A stretch of 64,000 bases of DNA from Symbiodinium microadriaticum (GCA_001939145.1 LSRX01001192.1:65944-129943), one strand, 5' to 3'. Numbered from the stretch's first letter, positions 34,208-45,424 are shown. The notes: generated from the sequence alone by a model not told the origin. Program-made: numbers and translations.

Positions 34208-37200
34208 ATGATGTCTCGCTGGGCCGTGGTTTTGGTACTGTCTGTGGCGACATGCGCTCGAGGCACGGCATCGATATCAAGGGTGGTATCGGGTTTCGGA
34301 GTTTAGGGTTTACGTAGGGTTTAGGCAGTTACAATAGGCCTGGATGCAAAAAGGGGTTAGGGTGTGGGGTTGTTGTCTGCGAGATCCACTCTCCAATGTA
34401 GCCATGAACTTTTCGACGTGATCCAGGGCCGGTGCCGATTGTTTCGGCTCTTTGTCTATGTCATGTTCGCCCCTCTGTATGTAAGTTTTGCATGTCTATA
34501 TGTCTAAACGTAGACTCTTTTTGAACAAGGACCATGTCAGCATGATGCTTTTCCTCAGAGAGTTGACTAGATTTGCTGGCCGTGGGTGCAGCTGACAACA
34601 AATCCTGTGTGTGGTTCAAGCTCTTTTCTCACTCAAAGGGAACTTGGATCAAACTCCGAACCTGCAATCCCAAGCCCTTTACTGTTCCCTTACATAATCA
34701 CCGTCTAGGTACAACATACGCCCTAAACCCTAGGCCCTAAACCCCTAAACCCTAAACCCTCAACCCCAAACCCTAAACCCTTAAACCGTTATCCTCCAAG
34801 CGCAGGCGAGAGTTGGCAGGAGATGGCTGCGGCCTTCTTTTCAGATGACGCCTCCCGGTGTCCGACTATGGTTCAGGGGTAGTGGCGAGCAGGGTGAATG
34901 TAGACTTTGATCTAGGGAGCCCTTTCCTTCCCAAGAATGCTTACTTGGGATACTTATATTCAAGGCGCTTATACAAAGTGGCCCAGGCCCAGAAGAGTTC
35001 TCAGAGGAACGTGTGGCATGCAGATTGTCTTGTTTATCTGGTCAAGGCACTACATGACATACTCCTTGACCTAAGCTCTACGGACCTCGCCTGGCGACTC
35101 CGAGATGGAGTGCACTAAACCTGAAGCCCTAACCCAGCGTGAGATTTCCGTTCCTTTGGCGCCAGGGGCTGCGCCCTCGCATTCTGCCGTGTTTGTGGGG
35201 GGGTCTTAGGAGGCCCTGCTAACTTGTTACCCCACGCTGCTGCCACTGATTCTTGCAAACCCTAGAAACCTTACGCCCCTGAACCCTAAAGCTTTACAGT
35301 CCGACAGCCGTGCTTGCCGTGGCTTGCGATGCAGGAGCTAAAGAGAACTTGCCAGCCATATCCTTCAACCTTCTAAAATGTTTCTGAGGCCTTCAAAACG
35401 CCCTTCGGCACCCAATAAAGCCCCCCTTAGAAAAGCACTAGGAAGCCCAACTAACAAAGCCTAAAGGCTCCCTTTTTTTGAGGACTGCGAGACAGCCGAC
35501 GACGAGCGCTGCGCACTAAATGCACTCCAAGTCGGTCGTTGCATCGTGGAGCCCTGGGTGCAGCTGTGGGGGACGGGGTTGGAGGCCAATCGTAATAAAG
35601 GAGTGTACCCAAAGCAATGAAGGAGTACGTTGGAGCTCGGGGATCAGGGTTGTGGAATAGTGAGTCAGTCAGTCTTGAAGCAGCCGCTCCCGCCATGATG
35701 CTGCTACTACCACTGCTGCTCCTGCCACCGCCACCGCCACCGCCACCACCGCCACCGCCACCGCCACCACCGCCACGACTACGACTCTTGCGATGCGACA
35801 CGACTCCGGTTTCGACTGCGTTACCACAAGGACTAGCTACGGCTATGCCTACGGCTACGACGACGACGACTACTGCCACTGCTGCGACTGCTGCTACTGC
35901 TGCCGCTGCGCCTTTGCCCGGCTGCTACGACGACGTTTCTAAGGGCATTTGCTTCTGCCATCGCCACTGATACTGTGGTTGCCACTGCCCCAGCTCCTGC
36001 CACAGCCAGCACTCNCGAGGACGACGGGGACGACGACGACGACGACTGCTTGTTCACTACTCTTTTCTTTCGATTGCCATGACGTGTACTACCTGTGCCG
36101 CCTCCATCCCGTCGCCTCTGCCTGCCGAATGCAGCTCTTAGGACTTCAACCGCGACGTTCGGGTTCCGCTCCTGGAGATGGTGCAGCAGCTGCAGGCCTT
36201 TTGGTTTAGAGTCTCGGGCTTAGGGGTTTCGGGTATGTTGTTCCCTGCTAGAGCCTTCGAAGTGTATGCTAATGTTTGACTCTGTGCTAGGTTTGGCTGC
36301 TTGGAATCCGAAATGAGTTGGATCTTTTGGTGCCAGTCAAGATTCCTACATGAAAAAGCTCCCCTAAACCCTTAACCCTAGCGCCGAAGCCCCTTATGCG
36401 TCCATATAGGTCCAGGGTCAAGGCCTACAGATCCCTCGTTAAGCTCTCACACAAATTGAGACCGAGCCCTCTGAAAATCTATGATGCTGGACTGCTTCAG
36501 CAAGATCTGAGATGCCACCGACATGGCTCAAGGCCTCCACAAATCGTTTGAACAATCTCTAAACAATAAACCCCTAAACCCTAAAAGCCCTCCGACCAAA
36601 ACCTCCGACCGACCACAATCACAAGAGACCACTGACCCCAAGCCTGGTGAGCTTTGAATACACACCAACTCCCAAAACCCCAAAACCTTAAATCGACCTT
36701 ATGGAGCACTCATGGAAGCCTTGAAGTATAGAGCCCTTCTCTGACCCCATATAAACCCTAAGCCCTAAACCTTCGACCCTAAACCCTACACCTAGTCTCT
36801 CGTTTGTGTGCTGTTTTTATCTTGAGAATTGCTCATCACTAACGGGAAACCGTAGCTTTCATACTTCAACCTCGCTGGCACAAGTTTCGCCGATAAGCTG
36901 ACTCCCTCTACCTAGCAGCCTGTAGTCTCCCTCTTGCCCGGATAGAAGTCTCCCTTTTGCCCGCTTAGCAAAGGCTCATTACACAGCGTACAGCTTACAT
37001 ATTTGCCCCTTCTGCCATGCCCGCCCCCCTGCTGACATCGCGCTCCTTGATTCTTTAACCGATCAGAAAAGTCACGGTGTAGGTCTCGCGAAAGGAATCC
37101 TAGTGGTACACCGGCATCCTGCTAAGCAGCCTGCCCTCAAACACATATGTCGGCCTGCTGTCCGCACTGCAACGTAGGTTTCACCTCCAACCGGCTACGC

Positions 37201-38398
37201 ACCAAGAACCTCGCCCTGCATGTCCGAGAGTGGGTGCCGAAAACCTAATGTAGGAACCTGACTAAGAAACCCTGGTTCCATACCCCCAAAGTAGTAGGAC
37301 GCATACAAAGAACCCTAACAAAGACCCGTGCTACCTTAATCGGGTTCCCAGATTTTATTAAATGCTAAGCCCGAAGTCTGCCGCAGACCATGAACAACAA
37401 GCTGGTCATCGAGTTGAACGAGGCAGAGTCGGACTCCAAAGAGGATGACAACAATGGGCCCCTGGACTTAGCGTTATGGATTCAGGTTTGCTTGTTTTTT
37501 TTTTGAGTGGGCTGCTGGCATTCAGCAAGTCCAGGTTTATAGTTATAGTTTCTTTTAATTAGGGGTTTTGTTTCGTTCTTTTCAGGGTATTGACGGTTTT
37601 TGAAGGGAGTTCGTGCGATTTTGCAGGTTTTGTAGGTATTGTAAGACAGGGGTCCGGCGATGGGGGTCAAGGATAGAGATAAGATTATGTTATAATACAA
37701 AATGCTACAGCTTAACACTATTATCATCATTATTGTTACTACTAGTATTATTACTATCCCAACTATTATTACTATTACTATTTTTATTCTTATTTTCATT
37801 ATTGTTATTATTATAACATAATGAGACATAATATAGCATAATTTAAGGGTGTCAGGCTTCGGGGTGCAGGACCTTGGCTTCCGCTTCGAGGGTTTGGCTT
37901 CGGGTTTTCGGAGCTTCAGGGCCTTCGTGTCGGTGTTGATGTTCAAGAACCCGATCGGCGACGGTTTAGGGTTTACGGTTTAGTGTTTAGGGTTTAGAGT
38001 TTGCCTTTACCTCTCTTGACAGCTAGAGAGATTGATGAAATTCACTTGCTGGAGGCACTTCAGAGAGACCTCGTTCAAGAAAAGGGCCAGATCGGGGATC
38101 AAGAGAAAAAGTATGGCAAGAATGTCAGGCCTAGGCGGGGTCTAGTATGGTGCACATGTATACGTCGGACCGCTTTACCACACCCCTAAACACTAAACCC
38201 TAAACCCTACGGCTGTTTCCCAAAACTGAATTTGCAGAGTTGTTCGCTTCGAGGCTCCTTCCCATCGCAAAATCTGCCCACGAGCTCATCCGCGAAGCAG
38301 CTCGAAGCGAAGGGGCGGGTTTTTGGTGCTTTGTGGGCCTCGGCTTCGGCTTTTTTGGGCTTTATTATGTTGCTGGCGTGTGGTTCAGGTGTGATTAA
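34208..38398 (+). CDS. Type I membrane protein, seven small exons, function unknown
   Basis: Proposed exons, all phase 0: 34208-34282, 34811-34870, 35507-35530 (or from 35496), 36142-36195, 37387-37485, 38031-38123, 38240-38398. The start exon gives a signal peptide (MMSRWAVVLVLSVATCARG). Luminal pieces follow: SWQEMAAAFFSDDASRCPTM, (DDE)RCALNALQ, DFNRDVRVPLLEMVQQLQ, TMNNKLVIELNEAESDSKED, and a coiled segment IDEIHLLEALQRDLVQEKG. The last exon has an amphipathic helix (LIREAARSEG), a single membrane span (FWCFVGLGFGFFGLYYVAGV) and a tail of four residues to TAA at 38396-38398. The estimated length is about 187 residues. Signal peptide plus one C-terminal span suggests a secretory-pathway type I protein. 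A missing exon between 34870 and 35496 is possible. No family is recognised. Confidence 0.52.
34719..34790 (-). repeat. CCCTAAA-like array upstream of an exon
   Basis: C-rich telomere-like units directly upstream of the exon at 34811. The same intron starts with GGTTTCGGAGTTTAGGGTTT just after the donor at 34283. Confidence 0.85.
35707..35775. repeat. (CCGCCA)n array
   Basis: Hexanucleotide/trinucleotide run in an intron of the membrane-protein gene. The neighbouring GAC/GCT triplet tracts extend to about 36060, with an ambiguous base at 36015. Poly-Pro and poly-Gly frames come from it. Confidence 0.88.
37182..37248 (+). repeat. Dispersed ~65-bp element
   Basis: One of the two fullest copies of a recurring element with core AACCTCGCC...TGTCCGAG.GTG..GCCGAAA. 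The other is at 49275-49345. Shorter copies are near 9441, 11545, 13432, 29166, 32608, 38652, 38959, 55687 and 55775, all in this orientation and usually followed by CCCTAAA-like sequence. Confidence 0.6.
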
Positions 38399-38800
38399 AC
38401 AAGAGTCTGCTCGCTTTTGCTATTGTTGGTATGTCCATGGATTGTAAGTGACGAGCATGAATCCTGATTTCAATCCTGCAAGCTGTCGAGCCTTCCATAC
38501 AATAAAGAGGGGCACGGTGCAAAGTGTCCCAGGACCTAGAGGTCAAGTCTCATTCTTGAGGCCCCTGGAAGCTCAGGCGAAGCATAAAAAGTGAACAAAA
38601 AGAGCCCTAAACCCTAAACCCTGAACCCTGAACCCTAAACCCTAGAACCTATGGATCCTCGCCCGGCATGTCCGAGTTGTGAGAGCGTAAACCCTAAATC
38701 CTAAACCCAACCCTATCCAAACCCGAAGCCCGGCAGGTCTGAGCGTGGTGGCAACTAGAAAACTTGTAGCGTGGGAGCGCTGCCACCAAAATCGACCCTG

Positions 38801-38949
38801 CTTGGAGGTTCATGGGTAATAATAAGTAGGGTTATGAGTAGGGTAACTGTAGAAGCCATATTAGGGGACTTATAATCCCCCCTGATATGGGTTATGACTA
38901 CAGTTACCTTACATATAACCCCACTTATAGCTACCCATGAACCTCCAAG
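38801..38949. mobile_element. MITE copy 4 (CTTGGAGG family), 149-bp variant
   Basis: Same termini as the 110-bp copies but with a longer palindromic middle (two inner arms, each with AGTAGGGTTAT-type or AACCCCACTTAT-type sequence). TA is on the right flank; TG on the left where TA is expected. Confidence 0.85.
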
Positions 38950-39030
38950 TAGGTGCCACCTCAACCGATCCTGGCTTGTCCGAGCGCGAGCAGCGAAACA
39001 GAACTGTGCTTCAACCCTAAGCCCTGCCTT

Positions 39031-39113
39031 TAACCGAAAAGACCTACCTTTTTTAGGGTTCCTTATGATGGTCTCTATATCTAGCTCCTTAAACAGGTAG
39101 GTCTTTTCGGTTA
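39031..39113. repeat. Hairpin element with 18-bp perfect arms
   Basis: TAACCGAAAAGACCTACC (39031-39048) is the exact reverse complement of 39096-39113, around a 47-bp loop. It is MITE-like and unrelated to the CTTGGAGG family. Confidence 0.8.
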
Positions 39114-39146
39114 CAGGTGAGCCGTAAACCCTAGGTTGGGCCGAAG

Positions 39147-39588
39147 TTCATGATGATGCTGAACAACACGAACGCCATTAAGAGGGATCCAGGCCTCCTG
39201 CTTCAAGCCTGGGGAGTTGAAACTTCCGCCTGTCTTCCTTTTTTGAGATGCAGGGTTTAGGATGGTTTCGGGGACTTTCTCCGAAAATTAGGGTACCTTA
39301 TTTGGGGGTCCTTAAAATAAGGATCCTACTATGTAGGGTATTATATTAGGGTCCCCTATTTTGGGAAACCCCCGTTTCGGGGCTTTTGGGTTCAGGATTT
39401 TGGGTTCACGAGTGTCGCCTTCAGTCAGGCTTGACATTCCGAATGCCTCGGAGGGAGAACAGCTGTTGCGTGCATTGTTGGACGTCGAGCCGTGTCGGCC
39501 TTTGCTGTATTGCAGTATCCTGCGAAACTCTCGTACGGGTCAACCTGCGGCACCGACAGTCTCAGACCTTTCAAACACGACACAGTGA
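39147..39588 (+). CDS. Two exons, the second terminal, of an unassigned gene
   Basis: Exon 39147-39215 encodes FMMMLNNTNAIKRDPGLLLQ then AWG, with donor GT at 39216. Exon 39425 (or 39429)-39588 encodes RLDIPNASEGEQLLRALLDV then EPCRPLLYCSILRNSRTGQP and ends at TGA 39586-39588. Coding character is good in both. The phases do not join directly, so an exon between them or a different acceptor is needed. No family recognised. Confidence 0.42.
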
Positions 39589-40147
39589 AGCCCAAAACCC
39601 AAAACCCTAAACCCTAAACCGTCAGGGCCGTCAGGGGGTGTGAAGCCCCACCGAGCCCCTTTGGAGATCCGTCCTCGTGTCCAGACTTCTTGAGCCCGTG
39701 ACAGCTGACAGCGGACATGCAGATTACTTACTTGTGCTAACCTCCGTGTTCTGGCCAAGGTTCTTAATCCGAAACCCTTGTATAAGCCGCTGAACACCCG
39801 AATCGCTATACCAAGAGTACTGCTACTCATGATTGTCCTGTTTGGGTTCCGGTTCCGGCCCGTCACAGCCGATTCCTGAAGTCTGCAACAGCCTCGAGGC
39901 TTTAGCATGTAACGCAACGTAGGGTTTTTGTCGGCGATGAGGGTTCTGAGGTTCCGGGTCTATAGAGTCTAGGGTTAGGGCGTTTGAATTTAGAGTTTTT
40001 TGAGATCGGGGGCTGCGGGTGCGATGTGCGGCGAGGGGACTTTGCCGGGCGAGCTCCAATCCCCTAAACCCTAAACCCTAAACAAGCCTGTGTAAAACAA
40101 GTGTCGGAAACCCTGGGCCCCACATCTCCGATGATGACCATGGGCAG

Positions 40148-41696
40148 GCCTAGAGCAGTATGGGCCGCATGCGGTGATGCAGGAGGACTCTCTTCTGGAG
40201 ATGCTGAAGCTCCTTGCTTTCAGCACGTAAGGGATTTCAGGGTGTTGCAGGTTTCAGGGTTTTGAGGTTCGTTCTTTGCGTTTTGCTCACCTTTTTAGTC
40301 CGTCGTACGGGTGGTTTTCGGTATGGCCCCGGGTAAGCGAACGAGCCTTAAGCATCTGACAGGAGCCCCTGAGCACGAGGGAGAGAGAGAGAGAGAGGGA
40401 AGGGAGGCAACTCCCTTGCTCATATCCCTTCCGAAAGAAAGAGAGAGAGAGAGAGAGAGGGGAGCTCCCCTAGTCCACAGCCCTAACGAAAGAAAGAGAG
40501 AGAGAGAGAAGGATCATGACTTTTCCTGGGGGATATATGAGTAGCCTTCCTCAACATGCATGTGTGCCGCTGAGTGTATGCATTCATCGTGCTCGCCATC
40601 GCATTCTTTACGGCTTAAGCCCAAACGATGAACTATACACGTCTTTCACTCCCCTACGCCCGATAAAACATCGGGTGGGCTTTCAGCCCGGGGCATTGAC
40701 CTGCCCCTATGCCCGGGAGAGAGAGAGAGAGAGAGAGAGAAGGATCATGCCTTGAATGACCTCTCGTAGATGTGACTCTCTATAGTGTCAAAGGAGGGTT
40801 TAGGAACCCTAAACCCTAAACCCAAAACCCAAAACCCTAAACCCAAGCATATTCCTGGATGGACGGTCTCTGGGGTTTTCCACGCGGCTGCAGGAAACCC
40901 TGAAGTCAGAATTCCGGAAACCCTGAAGTCCCAACATCCCAAAGCCCGAAACCCCAAACCCTAAACGGCAAGCTAAGCGGGAGGGAAAAAAACGGCTTCG
41001 GAGTGTCCGAGTGTGAACATCAACAGGGCTTGGGGTCCAAAGCTGTTTGGATGGAGCTCCGGTTCAAAAGAAAGGTCTAAAGCCACGAGCCCTTAAAAGG
41101 AAGCTCCGTAGGTAGATTGCAAGTCCTGAAGCCCGAACTCTCTATCCCTACCAGAGACAACCTACTGTTGATGACATAAATCCTGAATTACCCATAATAA
41201 GGAATATAACATAGTTTAGGGTCCTTAAGGAATTGCAGGATTTATATCATCAACCGTACCTCCTATCCTTCAGTTGCCATAACAATGAACCCTAAACCTC
41301 GTAAGCCCAGGTTTACTGTCGTCCATGCCGGGATGGTCATGCACGAGGTGGTACCATGGCTGCAGCAGGCAGTGCCCTCTTTTAGGCGGTTGCGTCAGGG
41401 CCCAGAGTCTGGAGAACCGTGGTAGTTGGGGGTAGCTGCTTCTTGGAGTAGATGTGGAATGCTTCCTCCTTGAAGCATGGATTGCAGCGCGTTGAGCCCC
41501 GAAATCCAAGCACTGAAAGCCCTCCTACACCCCAAACCCAAAGCCCTGGACCCCAGACCCTATGGAACCTTTCTTATAACCACTTTGAAATCACTAACTG
41601 CCCTCAAACTCTCGGCTGAGATCTACGCTGCCAGCCATAACGTCACCAACTACAGCTTCGCTATCCACGTGAACGCCGATGTCGGCTGGTTGCAGA
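40148..41696 (+). CDS. Three exons of an unassigned gene
   Basis: Exon 40148-40226 encodes LEQYGPHAVMQEDSLLEMLK then LLAFS, with a strong donor GTAAGG. Exon 41311-about 41350 (open to TAG at 41423-41425) completes the split Thr codon AC|G and reads FTVVHAGMVMHEVVPWLQQA. Exon 41621-41696 reads IYAASHNVTNYSFAIHVNAD then VGWLQ, with donor GT. If the second exon ends at 41347 or 41350 it joins the third in phase 0. No domain is recognised; NVT and NYS would be sequons if the protein is secreted. Confidence 0.42.
40381..40742. repeat. GA-microsatellite cluster
   Basis: Four (GA)n runs. Two share CCGAAAGAAAGAGAG/AACGAAAGAAAGAGAG lead-ins about 62 bp apart, and two are followed by GAGAAGGATCATG (about 40506 and 40736). 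Glu/Arg-rich frames are artefacts. Confidence 0.85.
41167..41254. repeat. Hairpin element with 19-bp near-perfect arms
   Basis: GTTGATGACATAAATCCTG (41167-41185) pairs with CAGGATTTATATCATCAAC (41236-41254) with one mismatch. It lies in the intron between the exons at 40148 and 41311. Confidence 0.75.
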
Positions 41697-42591
41697 GTGG
41701 TTGGGGTCTAGGGTTTATCTGGACACTTTAATGATCAATTAGTAGCTGATCCATAATATACGGGGGTGGTGGTTTGTTCAATGCAGTAGTTTCATTTTAT
41801 GTAGTATTTCGGAAAGCTACATTTCTGAGGTTAGCACATATGCAGATTCTTGAAAAAGGTCGGCAACCCAGCAATGAAGCGTTAAATGTTTGGCACTCGA
41901 TCCAGAAGACAGAAGCCTTTTGGATGAAGCCTTAATAACTCGTGACAAGATCCCCTTACAGTCCCCATGCTGCGGGTGATTGCAGATTCCGGTTGAAGCA
42001 CCGTGCCACCTCCAATAGGGAACACGCGAGCGGGCACCCTCCTTGGTGGCTCAGGGTGTGAATGTAAGTGGCAAGCCCTACTGTATAGGTCGGACACCAA
42101 GTGAGGGTTATGGAAATCGTTCTATTGGGGAAACCATGGGCAAGATCCCCAGCTGGGGCTACAGATATGACAGCCTTGTACTGGAAGAACCCTTTCAATG
42201 ATGTGGGAAATCGTGTAGATCATCCCCAAGTTGGGACCGCTGTCGACAATCCTTAGAATCCTAGATGGGTTTAGGGTTAGGGTTTAGGGTTTGGGATAAA
42301 TCGACCTACTTAAAGTTGATGGTTACTAGCCAGTTACAAGAGATAACAGTAGCAACTCGTTAGGTAGACTTCCCTTCCCTTCGTAGTTTCCGCTTCAAAT
42401 TCAGTGGCTCTCAGCATATGCTTGACATCGAGCGGCAGCATGGCAGGCAATAGATTCCGCTCCGAGGCTTCTACGCCGCATTCGACACCCATTTGTTACA
42501 CCGGCTTGAGGTTGGCCAGGTTTGGTCAGGCCGGATTGTGGGTATAATAGGCCATGGGAGAGATAAGACCCGCATATGCAGCCATGCAGCC
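41697..42591. other. Stretch without a supported gene
   Basis: Intergenic or intronic sequence with a short TTTAGGG-like tract at about 42267-42296. The frames present are short and on both strands. Confidence 0.4.
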
Positions 42592-43599
42592 ATGGAGACT
42601 CCGACTGAGCTGCATGTCTGGGGGATATCAGGGCAAGAGGTCGCACACATACCCAGGGAGCAGCTTAGCACTGTTCGGGCCTTGAAGCAGCATTTGCAGA
42701 AGCTTTGCGGATTCTCACGCTTCAGGCAACGGCTCACCCATCATGGCACGGCCTTGGATGATGATGCCAGGTTGGACTCACAGGTTGAAGCGACTGACGT
42801 GCAGTTGGTCGTGGTGCCCTTCTGCGAAACCTCTGAGGGGCAAGCGTATGAACTCCGTGAGGAAGCCTGGGCGGACAACGTTGTGGAGGTCGAAAGGCTT
42901 CTGCAGCGACCACAAGACCCAAACTTCCAACATGATGACGGAACAACAACACTCCTCTCAAAGGCAACCGAGATGGGACACCTGGAGATAGTGCGCTTGT
43001 TGCTGGAAGCCGGTGCCCGCATTGAGCAGTCCGCCATTAATGCTTTTGTAGGGGCAGCCTGCAAAGGTCATATCGAAATTGTCCGGCTGCTGCTGGAGGC
43101 CGGTGCTGACAAGGACGCGTGGGACGATGACGGCATGACAGTTCTTGCAGCGGCAACCGCAGGTGGGCAGTTGGCAATTGTGCGCTTGTTACTGGATTCC
43201 GGTGCCCGTGTTGAGTGGTCCACTAGCCGAGCACTTGTCAATGCAGCCAGGCGAGGTCACATCGACCTCGTCCGGTTGTTTGTGGAGTTCTGTGCTGACA
43301 AGGAGGCATGGGATGGACACGACACATTGCTTTCAGCAGCAATCAGCGGTGGGCACGTGGAAACTGCGCGATTGCTGTTAGAAGCTGGTGCCGGCATCGA
43401 CGGGTACGCCAACAGAGCCCTTGTCTTCGCAGCTCGCCAAGGCTACATCGACACCATCCGTTTCCTTCTGGAGGCAGGTGCCAACAAAGACGCATGGGAT
43501 GAACGTGACACGTTGCTTTCGGCAGCAAGAAAGTCGCGGCAAAAGGAGCTTGCTCGTTTTCTGCAGGAAGCTGGTGCCTGCGATGTGTGGTGGCGCTGA
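42592..43599 (+). CDS. Ubiquitin-like/ankyrin-repeat protein
   Basis: An intact intronless frame of 335 residues from the ATG at 42592 (METPTELHVWGISGQE), chosen because the ubiquitin-like domain starts there; an earlier in-frame ATG at 42493 would add 33 residues. Residues about 6-80 are ubiquitin-like (VRALKQHLQKLCGFSRFRQR). From about residue 95 there are about seven ankyrin repeats, e.g. GHLEIVRLLLEAGARIEQ and GHIEIVRLLLEAGADKDAWD. Odd and even repeats differ in a regular way (ADKDAWD versus AR.E/AG.D), which suggests growth by duplicating pairs of repeats. It shares its architecture with the gene at 16535 but is well diverged. It ends 215 bp before the dioxygenase-like gene on the same strand. 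Likely a protein-interaction scaffold; target unknown. Confidence 0.88.
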   Translation: METPTELHVWGISGQEVAHIPREQLSTVRALKQHLQKLCGFSRFRQRLTHHGTALDDDARLDSQVEATDVQLVVVPFCETSEGQAYELREEAWADNVVEVERLLQRPQDPNFQHDDGTTTLLSKATEMGHLEIVRLLLEAGARIEQSAINAFVGAACKGHIEIVRLLLEAGADKDAWDDDGMTVLAAATAGGQLAIVRLLLDSGARVEWSTSRALVNAARRGHIDLVRLFVEFCADKEAWDGHDTLLSAAISGGHVETARLLLEAGAGIDGYANRALVFAARQGYIDTIRFLLEAGANKDAWDERDTLLSAARKSRQKELARFLQEAGACDVWWR

Positions 43600-43814
43600 A
43601 TATACACAGGTCAAAGCAAAAGACAGTCGCCACTTGGACATGTCCAGCACTGACCAGACTGTTGTGGTGGCTGCTCCGAGCTGTGTGCTCCCAAGCTTTC
43701 AGCTGGTCAGTCCGGGTTGCGATGCAAAGCCGTGCTATCGTGGGATGAGGGGCTACTGTTACTACCCTAGCAACGACGTACTTCTTGAACCATCTTGAAC
43801 CGGAAGCGTTTAGA

Positions 43815-44254
43815 ATGCAGAGGCCATGCGCTGAAAAAGCGCCAGGGTCCTGGAGCAAGTCCCCACTACATCCTTTGTTGGGTGCGGAGGTCCGTGGTGT
43901 CAACCTGGCAGATGTGGGCAGACAGGAGATCCTGAGCGTCTTGGCGCCTGCTCTCGAGAAGTATGGGGTGCTGCTCTTCCGGGGTCAGGACATTCTCCCC
44001 AACAGTTCTTCAACTTCATCAAGGCGTTTCCGGATGCGGATTTGGATGAAGTCTATGCTGCCAAGAACCCCTTTGCCCAAGGGGATCCTTCCTGCTTGCC
44101 AGAGCTTCCTGGTGTTCGGGCCCCGGGAAATGCGATCTCAGACCCGGCGCCGCACCGCAGCGCGACGCCTGAGCCGAACGAGACGGGCATGGAGTGGCAC
44201 ACGGACGGCTGTGGCATCACACTACTCCATGCTGCGCAGGTCCCAGCAGGACCG
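43815..44254 (+). pseudogene. TauD/TfdA-family 2-oxoglutarate dioxygenase, 5' part, frameshifted
   Basis: Members oxidise small substrates using Fe(II) and 2-oxoglutarate. From ATG 43815 the frame gives HPLLGAEVRGVNLADVGRQE and KYGVLLFRGQDIL, the typical N-terminal strand-helix region. Near 43998-44005 one base is missing relative to an intact frame; the continuation QQFFNFIKAFPDADLDEVYA and EWHTDG is in the next frame. HTD at 44198-44206 is the iron-binding H-x-D motif. The segment ends at a good donor (GTGAGG from 44255), and no following exon with the second iron-binding His was found in the triplet-rich sequence downstream. It is either a pseudogene or a partial gene with an assembly error; substrate unknown. 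Confidence 0.7.
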
Positions 44255-45342
44255 GTGAGGATCACAGGGCACGGCCAATCGCTACCGGGTTTAGGGTTTG
44301 GGGCCTTTAGGGTTTGGGGTTCCGAGTTGCGTTGAATCTAGCGTAGGCGTCCGCGAAGGGAGGTTTCCTCATCCTAGCAGTGGTGCCTCCGAAAAACGCT
44401 TACTTTCCTGTGCACCTTCTGAATTTCTGAACGTTATACAAAAAATGCAAGGTTGTTGTGGGAATGTTGCGGCACGGGTTTAAATTCATGTTTCCGAGCC
44501 TGTCAGTGAGGGACCAGCCATATCCAAGGATCCCCAGATGCGAATCCCCAAAGCCCGACCATTGCCGGAACTCGGGAGACCACCTCGGCGAGGGCTGCAT
44601 GCCTTTTATCCGGAGTTTCGCAACCACAACAAACGACAACAACAACGACAACAGCAACAGCAATACTAAGAACACTAAACAGTTTAAAAGGAACAATAAC
44701 ACCACACAAGCACGGAAAGAGCTTGAGCAAGCGCAAGGACAGGCGCAAGGGGAAGGGCAAGAGCAACAGCAACAGCAACGGCAGTAATTATAACAACAAC
44801 AGCAGTAGCAACGGAACGACGACAACAACGACAATAATACTACGAAGAAGACCAAGATCAAGAACCAGAACGAGACCGATGACGAGAACAATAACAAGAA
44901 CAATCACGGTTACAACCACAACGAGAGGGCTCGAATGCAAAGGAGAACCTATGATGGCTTCAAAGACTAGAACCCCAAAGCCGCAAATCAACTGATTCAT
45001 GATCCAACCAGACACCTCTCCCGAAGCCCAAATGAGAGATTTAACCCTGAGCCGCAAATCTCAAGACTTGAAACCCCGAACCGAAATCGCAACCCTAGTT
45101 CTGAGTTTCTGCAGTACACACGTGTGTGTATACATCACGCACGCGTAAAGTCTGAGAGGGAGCAATTTCTCCCAAGCAACCCTCAACCGTCAGACCGAAG
45201 CCCAAAATCCCAAACCCAAGAACAGCCCAGAACCCCACGAAATCCACCCTAAACCCTAAACTCTAAGCCCTAAGCCCTCAGCCCTAAACCCTAATACTAA
45301 TCCTCTGCAATGCGAGAGGGAAAAACACCCTAAACCCTTCAG
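44255..45342. other. Simple-sequence stretch after the dioxygenase-like gene
   Basis: A TTTAGGG-like tract at 44287-44330 right after the donor, then CAA/GCAA/ACAACG-rich low-complexity sequence at about 44627-44940, then CCCTAAA-like sequence at 45245-45345 leading to the next exon. Frames over the middle are Asn/Thr/Gln or Leu/Val-rich artefacts. Confidence 0.6.
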
Positions 45343-45424
45343 ACGGGGGACCTGTGCCGAGGCGCAGGCGGCACGTGCCTGGCTCAAGTCCTCGCTGAAA
45401 TCTGCCTGGCTCGGGGCCAAGGAC
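45343..45424 (+). CDS. Exon, Ala/Lys/Trp-rich, unassigned
   Basis: After CTTCAG the frame reads RGTCAEAQAARAWLKSSLKS then AWLGAKD, ending at a GC donor (45425). Third positions are strongly GC-rich. It is preceded directly by CCCTAAACCC and followed by G/T-rich sequence, like the other small exons. Confidence 0.45.

Noticed and set aside
39540-39917. A 125-residue minus-strand frame with a plausible stretch
   Set aside because: It overlaps a + strand terminal exon and repeat sequence, has no domain, and would be the only minus-strand gene.
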